This document shows positions 51,501 to 62,500 of a DNA stretch of 64,000 nucleotides, in pieces (the first letter of the stretch is position 1; each line of letters opens with the position of its first letter). Position numbers and translations under genes: made by a program. The notes below the pieces were generated by a model. That model saw only the letters and a program-made list of their open reading frames with translations. It had not been told where the DNA came from and did not search any database. Source of the stretch: Macrostomum hystrix (Eukaryota; Platyhelminthes; Macrostomidae); contig CATNEN010000003.1 in the NCBI GenBank assembly GCA_950097015.1, positions 5,317,501 to 5,381,500 on the forward strand, given 5' to 3'.

Positions 51501-52484
51501 CTAGGGTCTTCATACGGTTTTACTCATTCAGAATTTTTTTTTCTTTTCCTTTGAAAGAATATGTACACCCTTGGCTTAAATCTGCTTCGAACAAGCAAAA
51601 AATTAATAGGTAAAAAAATTTTTACAATACTAACTATAGTAGTCTCAAATTGTGTCTATTTTAAGGCAGATAAAAACTAGCTTTTAAATACATTGATGGC
51701 GCATTAGATCCACTTTTAAAAATCTTACTCTTGTTATTTAAAATTACTAATAGGCCCACAGGGCTATTCATAACTTTCATAATTCATAAGCCTAACTAAA
51801 AATTGCCAAAAGTATAAACACAAAGGATTTTGTCAACTGAAAAAGCAATCTGCCTGTCCTGCCTATATTGAGCGAACTAGAACAAAGAATAAAAGCTAAT
51901 TAGGCATTGAGAAAGAGTTACAGTTAACTAAGTAACCTAACCTACAACTATGTAAGATCACAATTAATCTAAGGCCAAACTTTATCATAACCTAATATAA
52001 CAAAATAAATCAAGCTTGATTAATTATTTAAGCAAAAAAGAAAGAGGAAAAAGTTATGATACAGATGAAGAGAGAATGAATTGCCATGACCTTCTGAGTC
52101 ATTGGAAGGCCTTATTATTGAACTGAGTGCCTATAAGTGTGAACAGTGCTTGAAACCCTCTTGTGCCAAGTGAATTAACTGCTACTGCAAACTTCATAAA
52201 AGTATAACTTTATAAGGAAATTCTAACTTTCCTTTGGCTTTGCTCTGACTGACCCTAGCTCTGTGTAGACGTGTAGTCTAAATCTTTGATAGACCTGGCA
52301 ATCAATTCAACAGTTAGTTACTAAAAGTTACTAAAATTTGAATTACCATAACGTGATAACATTTAACACAATTTATAAGAAAACGTACTTTAAAATCCTC
52401 AACGAACACTTCACTTCCTGGATCTGCTGCTTTGACAACTTTTGATTCGGCAGCTTTTGCTGGAGTCTTACTGGTGCGCTTCAT
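48523..52484 (-). CDS. HGD: Homogentisate 1,2-dioxygenase, 4 exons
   Basis: Minus-strand exons 52389-52484, 50529-51041, 49526-49927 and 48523-48936, all phase 0, encode 474 residues (human 445). HGD opens the ring of homogentisate to maleylacetoacetate in tyrosine/phenylalanine breakdown, using Fe(II). Conserved blocks run through: [29 protein letters not shown]-type [65 protein letters not shown] and [14 protein letters not shown]. Iron ligands are expected at H365, E371 and H401 (human H335, E341, H371), and all are present. The start [15 protein letters not shown] is a Lys-rich extension of about 25 residues not seen in human HGD. Introns 2 and 3 are mostly tandem repeat, and intron 1 has a SINE-B. 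Exon 1 has acceptor-like AG sites 9 and 17 nt before the ATG. Confidence 0.96.
49025..49445. repeat. 17-bp minisatellite in HGD intron 3
   Basis: About 24 units of GAGATTTTGAGACAGGT with AGAAAGTA variants. Roughly 70% of the 589-nt intron. Confidence 0.96.
49945..50494. repeat. 24-bp minisatellite in HGD intron 2 (same family as 46.3-48.4 kb)
   Basis: About 23 units of GATTCTAGCTGCTGATCTTG plus CTAC/CTTT. With the hairpin at its end it fills about 95% of the 601-nt intron, leaving only splice sites outside. Confidence 0.97.
50494..50522. repeat. 13-bp perfect inverted repeat, 3-nt loop, beside HGD exon 2 donor
   Basis: TGAATATCATCTT, loop GCC, AAGATGATATTCA. On the gene strand it begins 6 nt after the intron's first base, so it could fold next to the 5' splice site. 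Confidence 0.85.
51113..51395 (+). mobile_element. SINE-B copy 4
   Basis: Starts at GAGGCCACATTTAATTGGGG, then AGAGAAGGCTTGGGGGCTTG, ACACTGCCTGACGATGAGAA, GTCAGGGCAGATGCACACAC, CTCAGGAGTCAG and GCAGAATTGCC, and ends CAATTATTACTATT. Lies in HGD intron 1 on the opposite strand. The tRNA head is missing. Confidence 0.9.
51396..52388. other. Remainder of HGD intron 1
   Basis: AT-rich unique intronic sequence with no other feature recognised. Confidence 0.6.
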
Positions 52485-53705
52485 TGTTAGTCCCTTGCAA
52501 CTAATAGCAGTTAAAAATTTCAAAAAGTTTTTAATAAGAAACAAATGTAATAAGGTAGAAATTATTGAGAATATAAAATTCGTTCAGCCTCACTTACTTG
52601 TCTTGAAATTAGTTTCGTAATAGTTGAGCGGCGAAAAGCAAGCTGGATTCTGGTTTCTAAGAATGAATGCTTTTGTGTGAGTGCGTATTTTACGATTAAG
52701 CTATGAATGCCTAAAAAATTGTTTGTTTTTCGGTCAGCAACTCAGCATACGTAAAATATGATTGTTGTTTAAATGTATTATTTTTTTGTACTGTAAGTAT
52801 AATGATGTAGTGAAATGTAATACTTTAATTGCTTATCGCAGTCAGTAAGATCTCATTACTGATCAATAGAAAATAAACTAAAATAATTTAAAATACCTGA
52901 TTAACCAATGCGCTTGACTTAAATTTGCTAAAAATTTGCTTCTATCATCGAAACTTATGCATATTATCAATGCGTGACTTGCACAATGCGTTTTCTTGTT
53001 AAATTATATTTTGCAGCTTTTTACAAAGCTGCAGTCATTCTAGTTAAGATTCAAAACAACAAAAGAGTTTATGATTGTACACACATTATGTACGGGATTT
53101 ATGGAGCAGCGACTTAAAACAAAAACTATAATTATAATTGCAGGATAGTTGCGCGCAATGGCACATAGGGTTAGGGGTTAGGTTAGCAAATGCGTCAGAC
53201 CGCACTGCTACTGCACCACAACCCCGACTTAGATAGAGACTAAATGTATGTCTCCTGTAAAGACTAGTTTACTTCTTCTGTACTCTAAAAATTAGAGAGC
53301 TAGGGCTTGCACACGAGTGGCATGAAGCTAATTAAAATGTAATTGCATGCCTGATGGGGATCAGGACCCGGTCGCTGATGGATGTGAGGCAACCCATCTC
53401 GATGGGGATCAGTTGCGATGTTTCTGAACTGCTTCTCAATTTTACAAAGGCAACTGAACCGCTGAAGAGTACAGCTAAATCTGAAAGATGAGAAGTTCTT
53501 TTAGAATTAGGTTGAAACACGCGCCTTACTGGACAATAATATAAGTATTCGCATCGTTTAACGGCCTTGAAATATAATTTATCATTACGAAAAATAGCTA
53601 GGGCAACAAGCTGCGAAATGCTTAAGGTGTGGTGTACCCAATGTAAAATAGCGTAAAATACTGTTGAATGACAAGAGCTTTTCTCACGCTCTTGAAAAAA
53701 AACGG
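52485..53705. other. Region upstream of HGD, no gene seen
   Basis: AT-rich, probably includes the HGD promoter or outron. A short AGGGTTAGGGGTTAGGTTAG telomere-like stretch sits at about 53167. A weak tRNA-like A-box region on the minus strand around 53176-53215 is too degenerate to call. Confidence 0.45.
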
Positions 53706-53709
53706 ACAA

Positions 53710-53968
53710 TCAACGTCACACCCTGCCTGATCCCAGACAATATCTGTGTCTGTCACACCCTGCCTGATCCCAGACAATATCTGTGTCTGTCACACCCTGC
53801 CTGATCCCAAGACAATATCTGTGTCTGTCACACCCTGCCTGATCCCAGACAAAATCTGTGTCTGTCACACCCTGCCTGATCCCAGACAATATCTGTGTCT
53901 GTCACACCCTGCCTGATCCCAGACAATATCTGTGTCTGTCACACCCTGCCTGATCCCAGACAATATAC
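53710..53968. repeat. 41-bp minisatellite
   Basis: About 6 units of CACACCCTGCCTGATCCCAG plus ACAATATCTGTGTCTGT. One unit has an extra A, and the last is cut short. Confidence 0.95.
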
Positions 53969-55057
53969 TATTCAGAGCGGAAGTTCCTTTCGTTAGTCGA
54001 TTAGTTGTGCTGTCCCATAGGTGGCTGGTGGCAGCCCTGTTCAGCAGGTTCTGTAATTCTCACAACCCTGCATGGTATTATCCTCCTTGGTCACTGGGAT
54101 CTTGGCGACTCGATCTGTCACACCCAAAGCTACCAAGTACATCGGTGGTACGGGGGTATAGTTGCAGAGAGATGATACCCGGTTCTCTCATTGCTATCCC
54201 ATCTTGAGCGGGTACCACCTTCATGAGCTGGAGGCTGGAAAAGGGGCGCCATTATTATTAATACGAGTATGTTGTTTCAAAGTATTACATGGCATATACT
54301 CGTATGAGCTCGTAAAATCTCATACCATTCATGCATTTCCGCTGATTCAAAAAAATTAAAATTAATTTTGGAAATCTATTATTAGTTACTTTAGGACTTT
54401 AGGATTACGTAAAAACTTTGATCAGTGCATCCTTGCAGCTCTAATCATAATAAACAACCAGTTTCTTCAGTAAACAAAAACAAATACATGTACAGGTAGC
54501 AATACTTTTTTTTACTACGGATAAGATTATTCAATGACATTATTTAGCTAAATAATGTATGTAAACTAAATTGCTAACTATACATTATCAATCAGCTCGA
54601 TCATCATGCACTCTTATTGCTGACTTGTAATGAGTACATGTATGCCATGCCTATGCGAAGATCGATTAAAAACATAAATTAAATAAAAGTTTTAATTGGA
54701 GACACAAAAAACTTAAAAATAAGATAACAGTTGTTCATGTGTAGTACTTGAAGTAATGTGCCTTAGTTTGACGAATCAAGCAATTCTGAGTGATCAAGAA
54801 GGTGTATTAATACGAGTACATCGAAAGAAAATAAACGATTGCAGCTAAATTTGGTAGCGTAAAGTGACATGAAATCCAAGCATATGTTTTAAAAATTGTG
54901 CGAAAATATGTATATCTTAAGCACATTTGTGTTTAAGCAGGAAAACTTATTAAAAGTAATTAAAGACGTCTTAACGCACACCTAAATACTACACAATGTA
55001 CTTTTATTTTTTCTACGGACCTATCGTAAAGAAAGACTAGTTAATTTGTGCCAGTTG
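53969..55057. other. Intergenic region, no gene seen
   Basis: The left 280 bp are GC-richer and contain a long inverted repeat (54144-54219). The rest is AT-rich with three TACGAGTA motifs (54262, 54297, 54811). No gene recognised. Confidence 0.5.
54144..54219 (+). other. Possible structured RNA/DNA element
   Basis: Outer stem GGTGGTAC (54144-54151) with GTACCACC (54212-54219), and an inner stem GGGTAT with ATACCC. The 76-nt span resembles a small folded RNA but matches no class I know. Confidence 0.25.
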
Positions 55058-57938
55058 TTAGACAATCGAAATCTTCTGCATTCTCTCGCGCACCATTGTG
55101 GATGTTGATAAGCAGCTCTGCTGGGACTCTGGTTGGTGCTTCAACTTTGGCCTTTGCTGCGGCTGCGCCTGCGGCTGTGGCTGCTGCTGCTGAGGATAGA
55201 ACCGTTCGCTGAATTGCGGTGCATCGTCGATGCCTATTCCACCGCTGCTGCCACATTGGGTTTCGGCAACTAATCGACGTGTAACGCTTAAATCTAAGCC
55301 AGAATCAGACTTGTCCATCTTAACGCCCTGCCGACACATAACCAACAGCAGCAGTAGGCCGATGAGACCCACGGTTACAACAACACCAATGCCGACATGG
55401 AACATCTGGTAGGTGGCCTCAGTAAGACCTGTAATGATAAGACCTGATTGTACATCCTTTTATGACTATTCATTAAAAAAATTGCAAAACTGTAGACCAA
55501 AAACGAGTAGATGTGTGAACGAATCTGAACGAATCTTCTAGCACCAATTAGATCCCTGAGCTCGATTTTTTGGCGCAGCCACAGAGAGAAGGCTCGGAGA
55601 TTTTCATGCAACTTACGACCTTTAAGGCCAACTTCAAATACACAGTGAAAGTGCACACTGCCTGACAATGAGAACGTCAGAACGTCAGGATTCCGTACTG
55701 AACATACCATAAATAAATGTATTAAGACTCGTTTTGCTCTCAAATTGGTTTCAAGCTAACCAGCTTGTCGTGTGAGAATATACAAGTTCAATAATTTTAT
55801 TTATCCTCTACAATAAAATTTGCAACTCTAACAAACTCACAATTCATATCCTCATCGCTATTGTCAGCCTCGTACTCAGTGAAGTTTCTCCAACGATTCC
55901 ATTCTATGTTTTCCTCGGCAACGAAGCCAGTCACAATAGTGCCGCAGTTTGGAAGTCGATTGCACTCTAGCAGGTGGTCGATGCAGTGACGCGTTCGGTT
56001 ACACCGAAACCCAGGACAAACTCCTGTTTTGTTTACATTTATGTGACAATAATTTGAGCAGACATTATAATCAATCTTGAAAATAGCTGTTTGTAATCTA
56101 TGACTATAAAAATGAGCACTAACCGTTAGCTGACTCATTGTTGAGCACCTCGGTCCAGGCAAATTTCAATCCCCTACCGCCGCGACTACCCCTAGTAGTG
56201 ATGAGGCGCAGGCGAACGTGTTGTCCAGTTTCACCGTAGAAAGCTGGAATGCTATTGTCGGAGCCGCAGATCTCAGACGACGGTATGTGACTGTTGCCCC
56301 TGTAGATGCGAACTACGGCCATTGAGCAGCCTAGAGAAACAAGTTTTTTATATTGACCAGAAAATATAAATGTGATTCAAGCAAAAAACAAATGAATGAG
56401 CAACGAGCGAACGGAAGAATGAACGAAAATGAATGAAAGAATAAACGAACGAACAAACGAGTGAATGAACGGAAGAATGAACGAGTAAATGAACGGAAGA
56501 ATGAACGAGTGAATGAACGGAAGAATGAATGAGTAAATGAACGGAAGAATGAACGAGTAAATGGACGGAAGAATGAACGAGTAAATGAACGGAAGAATGA
56601 ACGAGTGAATGAACGGAAGAATGAACGAGTGAATGAACGGAAAAATGAACGAGTAAATGAACGGAAGAATGAACAAGTGAATGAACGGAAGAATGAACGA
56701 GTGAATGAACGGAAGAATGAACGAGTGAATGAACGGAAGAATGAACAAATGAATGAACGAAAGAATGAACGAGTGAATGAACGGAAGAATGAACGAGTAA
56801 ATGAACGGAAGAATGAACAAGTGAATGAACGGAAGAATGAACGAGTGAATGAACGGAAGAATGAACGAGTGAATGAACGGAAGAATGAACAAATGAATGA
56901 ACGAAAGAATGAACGAGTAAATGAACGGACGAAAGAAAGAACGAACGCTTTTAGTGTAACACACTAAAAGTGGGGAACGAACCTCGCGCTGGCAGACCGA
57001 GACCGGTTTCTGGCTTGTTTGCCTTCGTCAGTCAGCCATAACCACACGCAGTCCTCTCCCACCACTCTCAGTGTGCACAGAAGTCTCTATTTTTATGGCG
57101 ATACTTTTTCAGTGTTATGTGAGAGTTTTGCAGCCAAGTATTTGCTTTTCTACTGTTGTCAGTAGTCTGAATTGCATCTCTCACAGAGTGAATGAACGAA
57201 TGAAAGAGAGAACGAACGAGTGAACGGACGAATCAGGCGAGAGCGTACGCATAGGCACGCGGCGGGGTGCTGCGGAACAAACGTGCTTTAATTGGCACTA
57301 GATCCGAGCCCAGTGCAAACCGCAGCTCAACGAACAAGCAAGCAAACAAGCGAATCGGAGGAACGAAAAAAGAAACGAGAAAAAAACGAACTTTTGGTTC
57401 TTGCCAAGTGCGTTGCGAGGCTTTTTTACTGTTGTTAACACAAAATAAAAAAATAATATAGCGTACTCTTAGTCGACCCTTCCAGATGGAACTCGGGAAA
57501 TTGAACAAAGACCTTGTTCTCCGGCTTGTTCGGATAAATCTGCCATTCGCAGATCACATCCGATGCGTGGCGCGCCTTTGGATCCCGCGGAATTTTAATG
57601 ATTCCACCGTGATTAGGCGATAGTATCTTGCCACCACAATAGTGATCTGAGAATAGGAACAGGTTTGTCAGAGCATTTAGATTCCAATAAATAATAAGCA
57701 ACTTATTTGAAGAAGAAACTCACTTGGCATCAGCGCCTCCTTAGACGGAAAGTCGTACTCAATTTGAAAGCCAGTAGCTGTTCTTCTGCCGTACTGTTCG
57801 TGCGGCTTCTTGTCCCAGGTGGATACAAAGCGCACCTGAAGTTCCATAGTGTCCAGGTGACTCACGTAGGGCCCAGGTATTGAGGTACCACAGTAGACTG
57901 ACACTTTGTCTCTCTGAGTCTCCGAACTGTTTGTTAAT
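55058..57938 (-). CDS. CUB-CUB-LDLa single-pass receptor, Neto-like (5' part outside window)
   Basis: Five minus-strand exons: 57724-57938, 57467-57646, 56124-56330, 55841-56023 and 55058-55428. All interior junctions are phase 1. The first exon enters in phase 2, so earlier exons are missing. Exon 1 is the second half of a CUB domain (VSVYCGTSIPGPYVS ... TGFQIEYDF). Exons 2-3 form a full CUB (CGGKILSPNHGG ... ICEWQIYP, then SEICGSDN ... LKFAWTE). Exon 4 is an LDL-receptor class A repeat (CPGFRCNRTRHC ... NSDEDMNC, the last Cys codon being split by the intron). Exon 5 gives a TM helix (GIGVVVTVGLIGLLLLLVMC) and a Gln/Pro-rich tail. CUB-CUB-LDLa-TM is the layout of Neto proteins, auxiliary subunits of glutamate receptors. 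Other CUB/LDLa receptors such as the LRP12 type remain possible. Confidence 0.8.
55553..55702 (+). mobile_element. SINE-B copy 5, fragment
   Basis: AGAGAAGGCTCGGAGATTTT, CATGCAACTTACGACCTTTA, GTGCACACTGCCTGACAATG, AGAACGTCAG. The middle of the family only, in the last intron of the Neto-like gene, opposite strand. Confidence 0.8.
56385..56945. repeat. 24-bp minisatellite in Neto-like intron
   Basis: About 23 units of GAATGAACGAGTGAATGAAC plus GGAA. A decayed continuation appears at 57187-57235, on the far side of a 240-bp insertion. Confidence 0.96.
56946..57186 (-). mobile_element. 240-bp insertion splitting the GAATGAACG array
   Basis: Non-repetitive block flanked on both sides by GAATGAACG-type repeat, so probably a transposed element. 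On the minus strand it holds a hammerhead-like core, a B-box-like GGTTCGTTCCC, and at its 3' end a perfect 10-bp hairpin (CTTTTAGTGT / ACACTAAAAG, 56948-56970). Family unknown. A Penelope- or retrozyme-derived fragment or SINE is possible. Confidence 0.5.
56990..57038 (-). ncRNA. Hammerhead-ribozyme-like core
   Basis: Minus strand: CTGACGA (57031-57025), then GGC AAACAA GCC as stem II. GAA plus stem III ACCG-GTCT-CGGT (57007-56996) follow, then C at 56995 as the would-be cleavage base. TGGC pairs with GCCA for an outer stem I. An A-A apposition at the base of stem II and a TGA/T internal loop in stem I are not canonical, so activity is doubtful. Confidence 0.3.
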
Positions 57939-58329
57939 CTGCAGGTTTAATCGGTGATTTTCGTGATTATTCATTATATAGATCTTAGAAGGCACACGCA
58001 GAGGCCAATAAAGCACGGTTCATGCCCACTACGTATACTCGTATTTGCTTAATAATTACTCGCATATGCAAAATTATAGGCCTGATTAGGAAATTCTACT
58101 TTATCCTCATGGATGTAAAACCCCAGGAATCTTGTCATCAACTCACGCATCGTTATTTCATGTTGACGATAACTGACGATATTATGTGCACGACATGTGC
58201 ACGACATGTGCACGACATCGCTACAGAAGGCTATGTAGCTTAGTAATAGCTTAGTAAGTATATCGCGTAGCCGACATGTACATAGAATACTTTATTTCCT
58301 TCAAAACATATAGGCTCCAATAAAACCTC
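57939..58329. other. Intron of the Neto-like gene, no exon seen
   Basis: Includes a GTGCACGACAT triplication at 58187-58217. The first half of CUB1 and the signal peptide are not found here or in the 23-bp array to the right. Confidence 0.5.
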
Positions 58330-59205
58330 GACATCATTCTAGCTTGACACCAATGCATATACCATCTTGACGCCAATTCATGTACCATCTTGACACCAAT
58401 ACATATACCATCTTGACGCCAATACATATACCATCTTGATAACAATACATATACCATCTTGATAACAATACATATACCATCTTGATAACAATACATATAC
58501 CATCTTGATAACAATACATGTACCATCTTGATATCAATACATGTACCATCTTGATAACAATACATGTAACATTTTGACACCAATACATATACCATCTTGA
58601 CGCCAATGCATATACCATCTTGACACCAATGCATATACCATCTTGACACCAATACATATACCATCTTGACACCAATACATATACCATCTTGACGCCAATG
58701 CATATACCATCTTGATATCAATACATGTACCATCTTGACACCAATACATATACCATCTTGACACCAATACATATACCATCTTGACGCCAATGCATATACC
58801 ATCTTGACACCAATACATATACCATCTTGACGCCAATACATATACCATCTTGATATCAATACATGTACCATCTTGATATCAATACATGTACCATCTTGAT
58901 AACAATACATGTAACATTTTGACACCAATACATATACCATCTTGACGCCAATGCATATACCATCTTGACACCAATGCATATACCATCTTGACACCAATAC
59001 ATATACCATCTTGACACCAATACATATACCATCTTGACGCCAATGCATATACCATCTTGACACCAATGCATATACCATCTTGACACCAATACATATACCA
59101 TCTTGACACCAATACATATACCATCTTGACGCCAATGCATATACCATCTTGATATCAATACATGTACCATCTTGATAACAATACATGTAACATCTTGACA
59201 CCAAT
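58330..59205. repeat. 23-bp minisatellite with 345-bp higher-order repeat
   Basis: About 38 units of AATACATATACCATCTTGAC plus ACC, with TGACGCC, TGATAAC and TGATATC variants. The rare GTAACATTTTG unit at 58566 recurs at 58911, 345 bp (15 units) apart, with matching neighbours. The array is cut at 59205 by the LTR element. Confidence 0.97.
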
Positions 59206-59459
59206 TGTCGGATTCCCGAATCCTCCATATGCTATTACAAAGTACGCAATCTTCATATATTCTTATATATTCATTTGCATTAGTCTGCCCCAATTCTCGT
59301 TCACTACGTTTGAACCATAGACAACCTCCAAGCTTCCACTGTACTCTATAACTCGTATTATCAATAAAGCAAGCGCGGGGCTTTGCCCCAAAAGAGAAAC
59401 TTTCTACCTTACCACAGCAGCAGCAGCATATCCGTTTATATTATTGTCACTGCCTGACA
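59206..59459 (+). repeat. 5' LTR
   Basis: Begins TGTCGGATTCCCGAATCC and ends CACTGCCTGACA, giving the TGTC...GACA inverted ends. AATAAA at 59363-59368 is followed by the hairpin GGGGC-TTT-GCCCC (59377-59389), a likely poly(A) region. A CAG run lies near 59416-59427. Confidence 0.85.
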
Positions 59460-59462
59460 ATT

Positions 59463-59475
59463 TGGTAGCAGAGCG
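59463..59475 (+). promoter_or_regulatory. Primer-binding site
   Basis: TGGTAGCAGAGCG lies three bases after the LTR. TGGTAGCAGAGC is complementary to a tRNA 3' end CTCTGCTACCA. Which tRNA is not determined. Confidence 0.75.
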
Positions 59476-59518
59476 TGGTTTACAAGCCTGCCTACGTGCC
59501 CGCCTGTGATCCACAAAC

Positions 59519-62500
59519 ATGTCCAGCCTATGCGCATTCGTTAGCACGACCGCCACGTGCTCTGAGACATGCCTAGCTCAACAGCACAGCAAGGAAAAGC
59601 TGCGCTGCCAGTACTGCCATACCGTCATATGTCGCCGTTTCGCTGACTCAGCCTTCTCTCCTAAAGGATCGGCCAGTAAGGCGGTGTTCGACCTTCTCCT
59701 CTCTCGACTCAACGAGGCCTTGGACTCAGCCGGCCCGCAGCCCGTCTACAAATGCCCTCTCTGTCCCTCCTCGGACGGCTACTCAGCGCCCTCGCTCTAC
59801 GAGCAGCTGACAGCCCAGGGACTCATGCAGGTGGACCTTCGCGACAAGCGTCCAACGCACTTCAAACGTAGCGGCCTCCAGCACGGCATCCGGGCCTCCG
59901 GCTCTGAGGAGGGAGTGGAGAGCGCCTCCACACCAGAAGCCCGCGACCCAGGCCACGTGAACAACGACGGCGGCAGCCAGCGACGCAACAGCGCCAACCC
60001 TGCGACTACATCAGCACAGCCAGCCTCCCATTCTGCCTGTGCCACTCCGCGGCCCACTACTACAGATCCCGCAGCCGCGCCCGCACAGCCTGGCTTCTTC
60101 CCACGGTCCAGCCCATCCTACGCACCCGGCGCAGCGCCCGCTGTCTCTCAGGACTGCATGCAGCAGCTCCTCTACAGCTTGACACAGATGATGCAACAGA
60201 ACCAGCAGATCCTGCTGCAGGTCCAGGCCCAAGCGTGCCAGCCTTCCAACTCATCCGTTCCAACCCAACCGGCTCCACGACCCAACTTCTCGGGCGACAG
60301 CGTCCTTCGCAACGTCCAGCTCCAAACGTTCGACGGCAGCGACCCCGCCAGCTTCCCAGCCTTCTGGAGCTCCTTCAACTACCGAGTCGACAGCACCAGT
60401 TACTCGGATGTAGACAAGTTCGAGACCCTACGAGGCCTTCTCAAAGATGCTGCGCTCAAGAAGCTCGGTGGCCTCGACGCCTGCCAGCCCGGTGCGTACA
60501 AGGAGGCCCGTCGCATCCTCGAGCTCAACTATGGCGACCTGCAAGAGCAGAAGAGCGTCTGCTACCGTCGTCTCCTCGCCATGCCGCGTCTGCGTAGCAT
60601 CGAGTACGAGAGCCTGGAGGACTTCGCCGACGTTCTCCGTCTCACCATCGGACAACTCAGTCGACTAAACGAGCCGGCAGCCGCCATGGACGCCTACGCT
60701 TTCGCCTTGTGGCCCAAGCTACCGAGCGCCATGCAGATGGATATCCAAGAGGCGCGCATCAAGGGTTCCAAGACACCCATGCCCACCATGGCCGAGCTAC
60801 AGGACCACCTCGACACCAAGCTGCGAGCGCTCCGAGCCTCCATTGCCACTGCCGAGCCTGCAGCGATCCCGTACGCCGGTGCTAGTCTCGTCAACGCAGC
60901 TTGCCATACCAAAGACATCTTCAAAACAGAGCAACGCAACTCCAGACCTAGCTGGGACCCTCCAGCTCGCGACAACAACAGTCGACTAACTCGCCGACGC
61001 GACGCCAATTGCGTTTTCTGCGACAGCGACACTCACGCTGCCTCCCACTGTGGTCGCGTGGTCAAGCCAGATGAGCGACTGGACATCGTCCGACGCAAGA
61101 AACTCTGCTTCAACTGCCTGCGAGCGCACGAGGTTCGCAACTGCCCCTCGCGCTTTCGCTGCCAGGAGTGCAAGGCCAAACACCACACTTCCCTGCACGG
61201 TGCCAGCACCCTGGAGACTAAGCCAGCTCACAAGACTGTGTCTACGCGACAGTCCAAAACTAACTCACACCTCAACGCCTCCAGCGGCACGACTGCCATA
61301 GCCGATTCCGAAAGTGCGCCTGTCAATGCCATCTCCTGCATCTCCTCAACCCAGGACCAACAGTTGAGCTCCACCATCATGGCCACCTTCGCCACAGCTG
61401 CCGTCAACCCCGTCAACGGTGCCTCTGTCAAGGTGACAGCCCTCATCGACGGCGGCTGCAGCTACACGTACCTCAACAATGACATTGCTCAACGCCTCGG
61501 TCTCAAGTCGCTCGCTAGGCTGAGCCTCGACAGCTCCGCTTGCCACGCCGACACCCGCCGTCGCATCCATGCCGACATTGTCCGACTTGAGCTCGCTGCG
61601 GCCGACGGCCGCCGCATGCCATTGAAGGTACTCTGCGTGGAGAAGATCGCTCCAGCTATCCACGTACCAGCTACGAAACTGCCCAGGGACGTCCAGGCTA
61701 GCCTCGCTCACGTTCCGTATGGTATCGCCAACTTACCTCCTGCCAGAGACGAAGAGGTACATCTCGACCTGCTCATCGGCAACGACTACGCCCAGCTGCT
61801 GATCGGACCCAGCATCGGCGCCATCCCGCTGCGGCCCAGGCTCACGGCCCACCTCACCCCGTTCGGCGCCATACTGAGCGGCTCCCTCGGAGACGACGAG
61901 CATCACAGCGGCAACAGCCACCCTCGCGTCATCGGCAACACTCTGCTCTGTAATAGCCATCCGACGAACCTGGAACAGCTGGTAGACCGGATGACCAGCC
62001 TTGAGATCCTTGGCCTGCAGAAGGATGTGGGGCGAGTAAACCTTCAGGATGACGCGCTCACCATCCGCCTTCTCGAGAGCGTCACTCGCCAGCCAGATGG
62101 ACGCTTCTCCGTCGCCCTGCCCTTCAAGCCTGAGGCAGAGCAGCTACCCACCAACTTCAGCCAAGCCTTTGGACGCGCTCAAGCGACCCACCGCAGACTG
62201 ACGCTGGCCCAACGCGAGCAATACTACGCAGAGTTCAAGAAGAGAAAAGAGGAAGGTGTTATTGAGATCGTGGACGGAGGCAAGCCTGCAGGGTCCATAG
62301 TACACGTGCTCCCACACTTTCCAGTCGTCAAGGAGTCGTCCAACACCACCAAGATCCGGCCAGTAGTGGATGCTTCCGCTCCCACATCACTTGGTGGCCG
62401 CTCCCTCAACGACCTGCTGGAAACCGGGCCTAACTTACTCACAAGCCTCCTGCAAGTGCAACTACGTCTCCGCATCTTCCGGTATGCCTGCATCAGCGAC

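Noticed and set aside
53160-53190. Interstitial telomere repeat
   Set aside because: Only three imperfect TTAGGG-like units.
58251-59293. Cys/Tyr/Met-rich minus-strand frames
   Set aside because: Translations of the 23-bp array in several overlapping frames.
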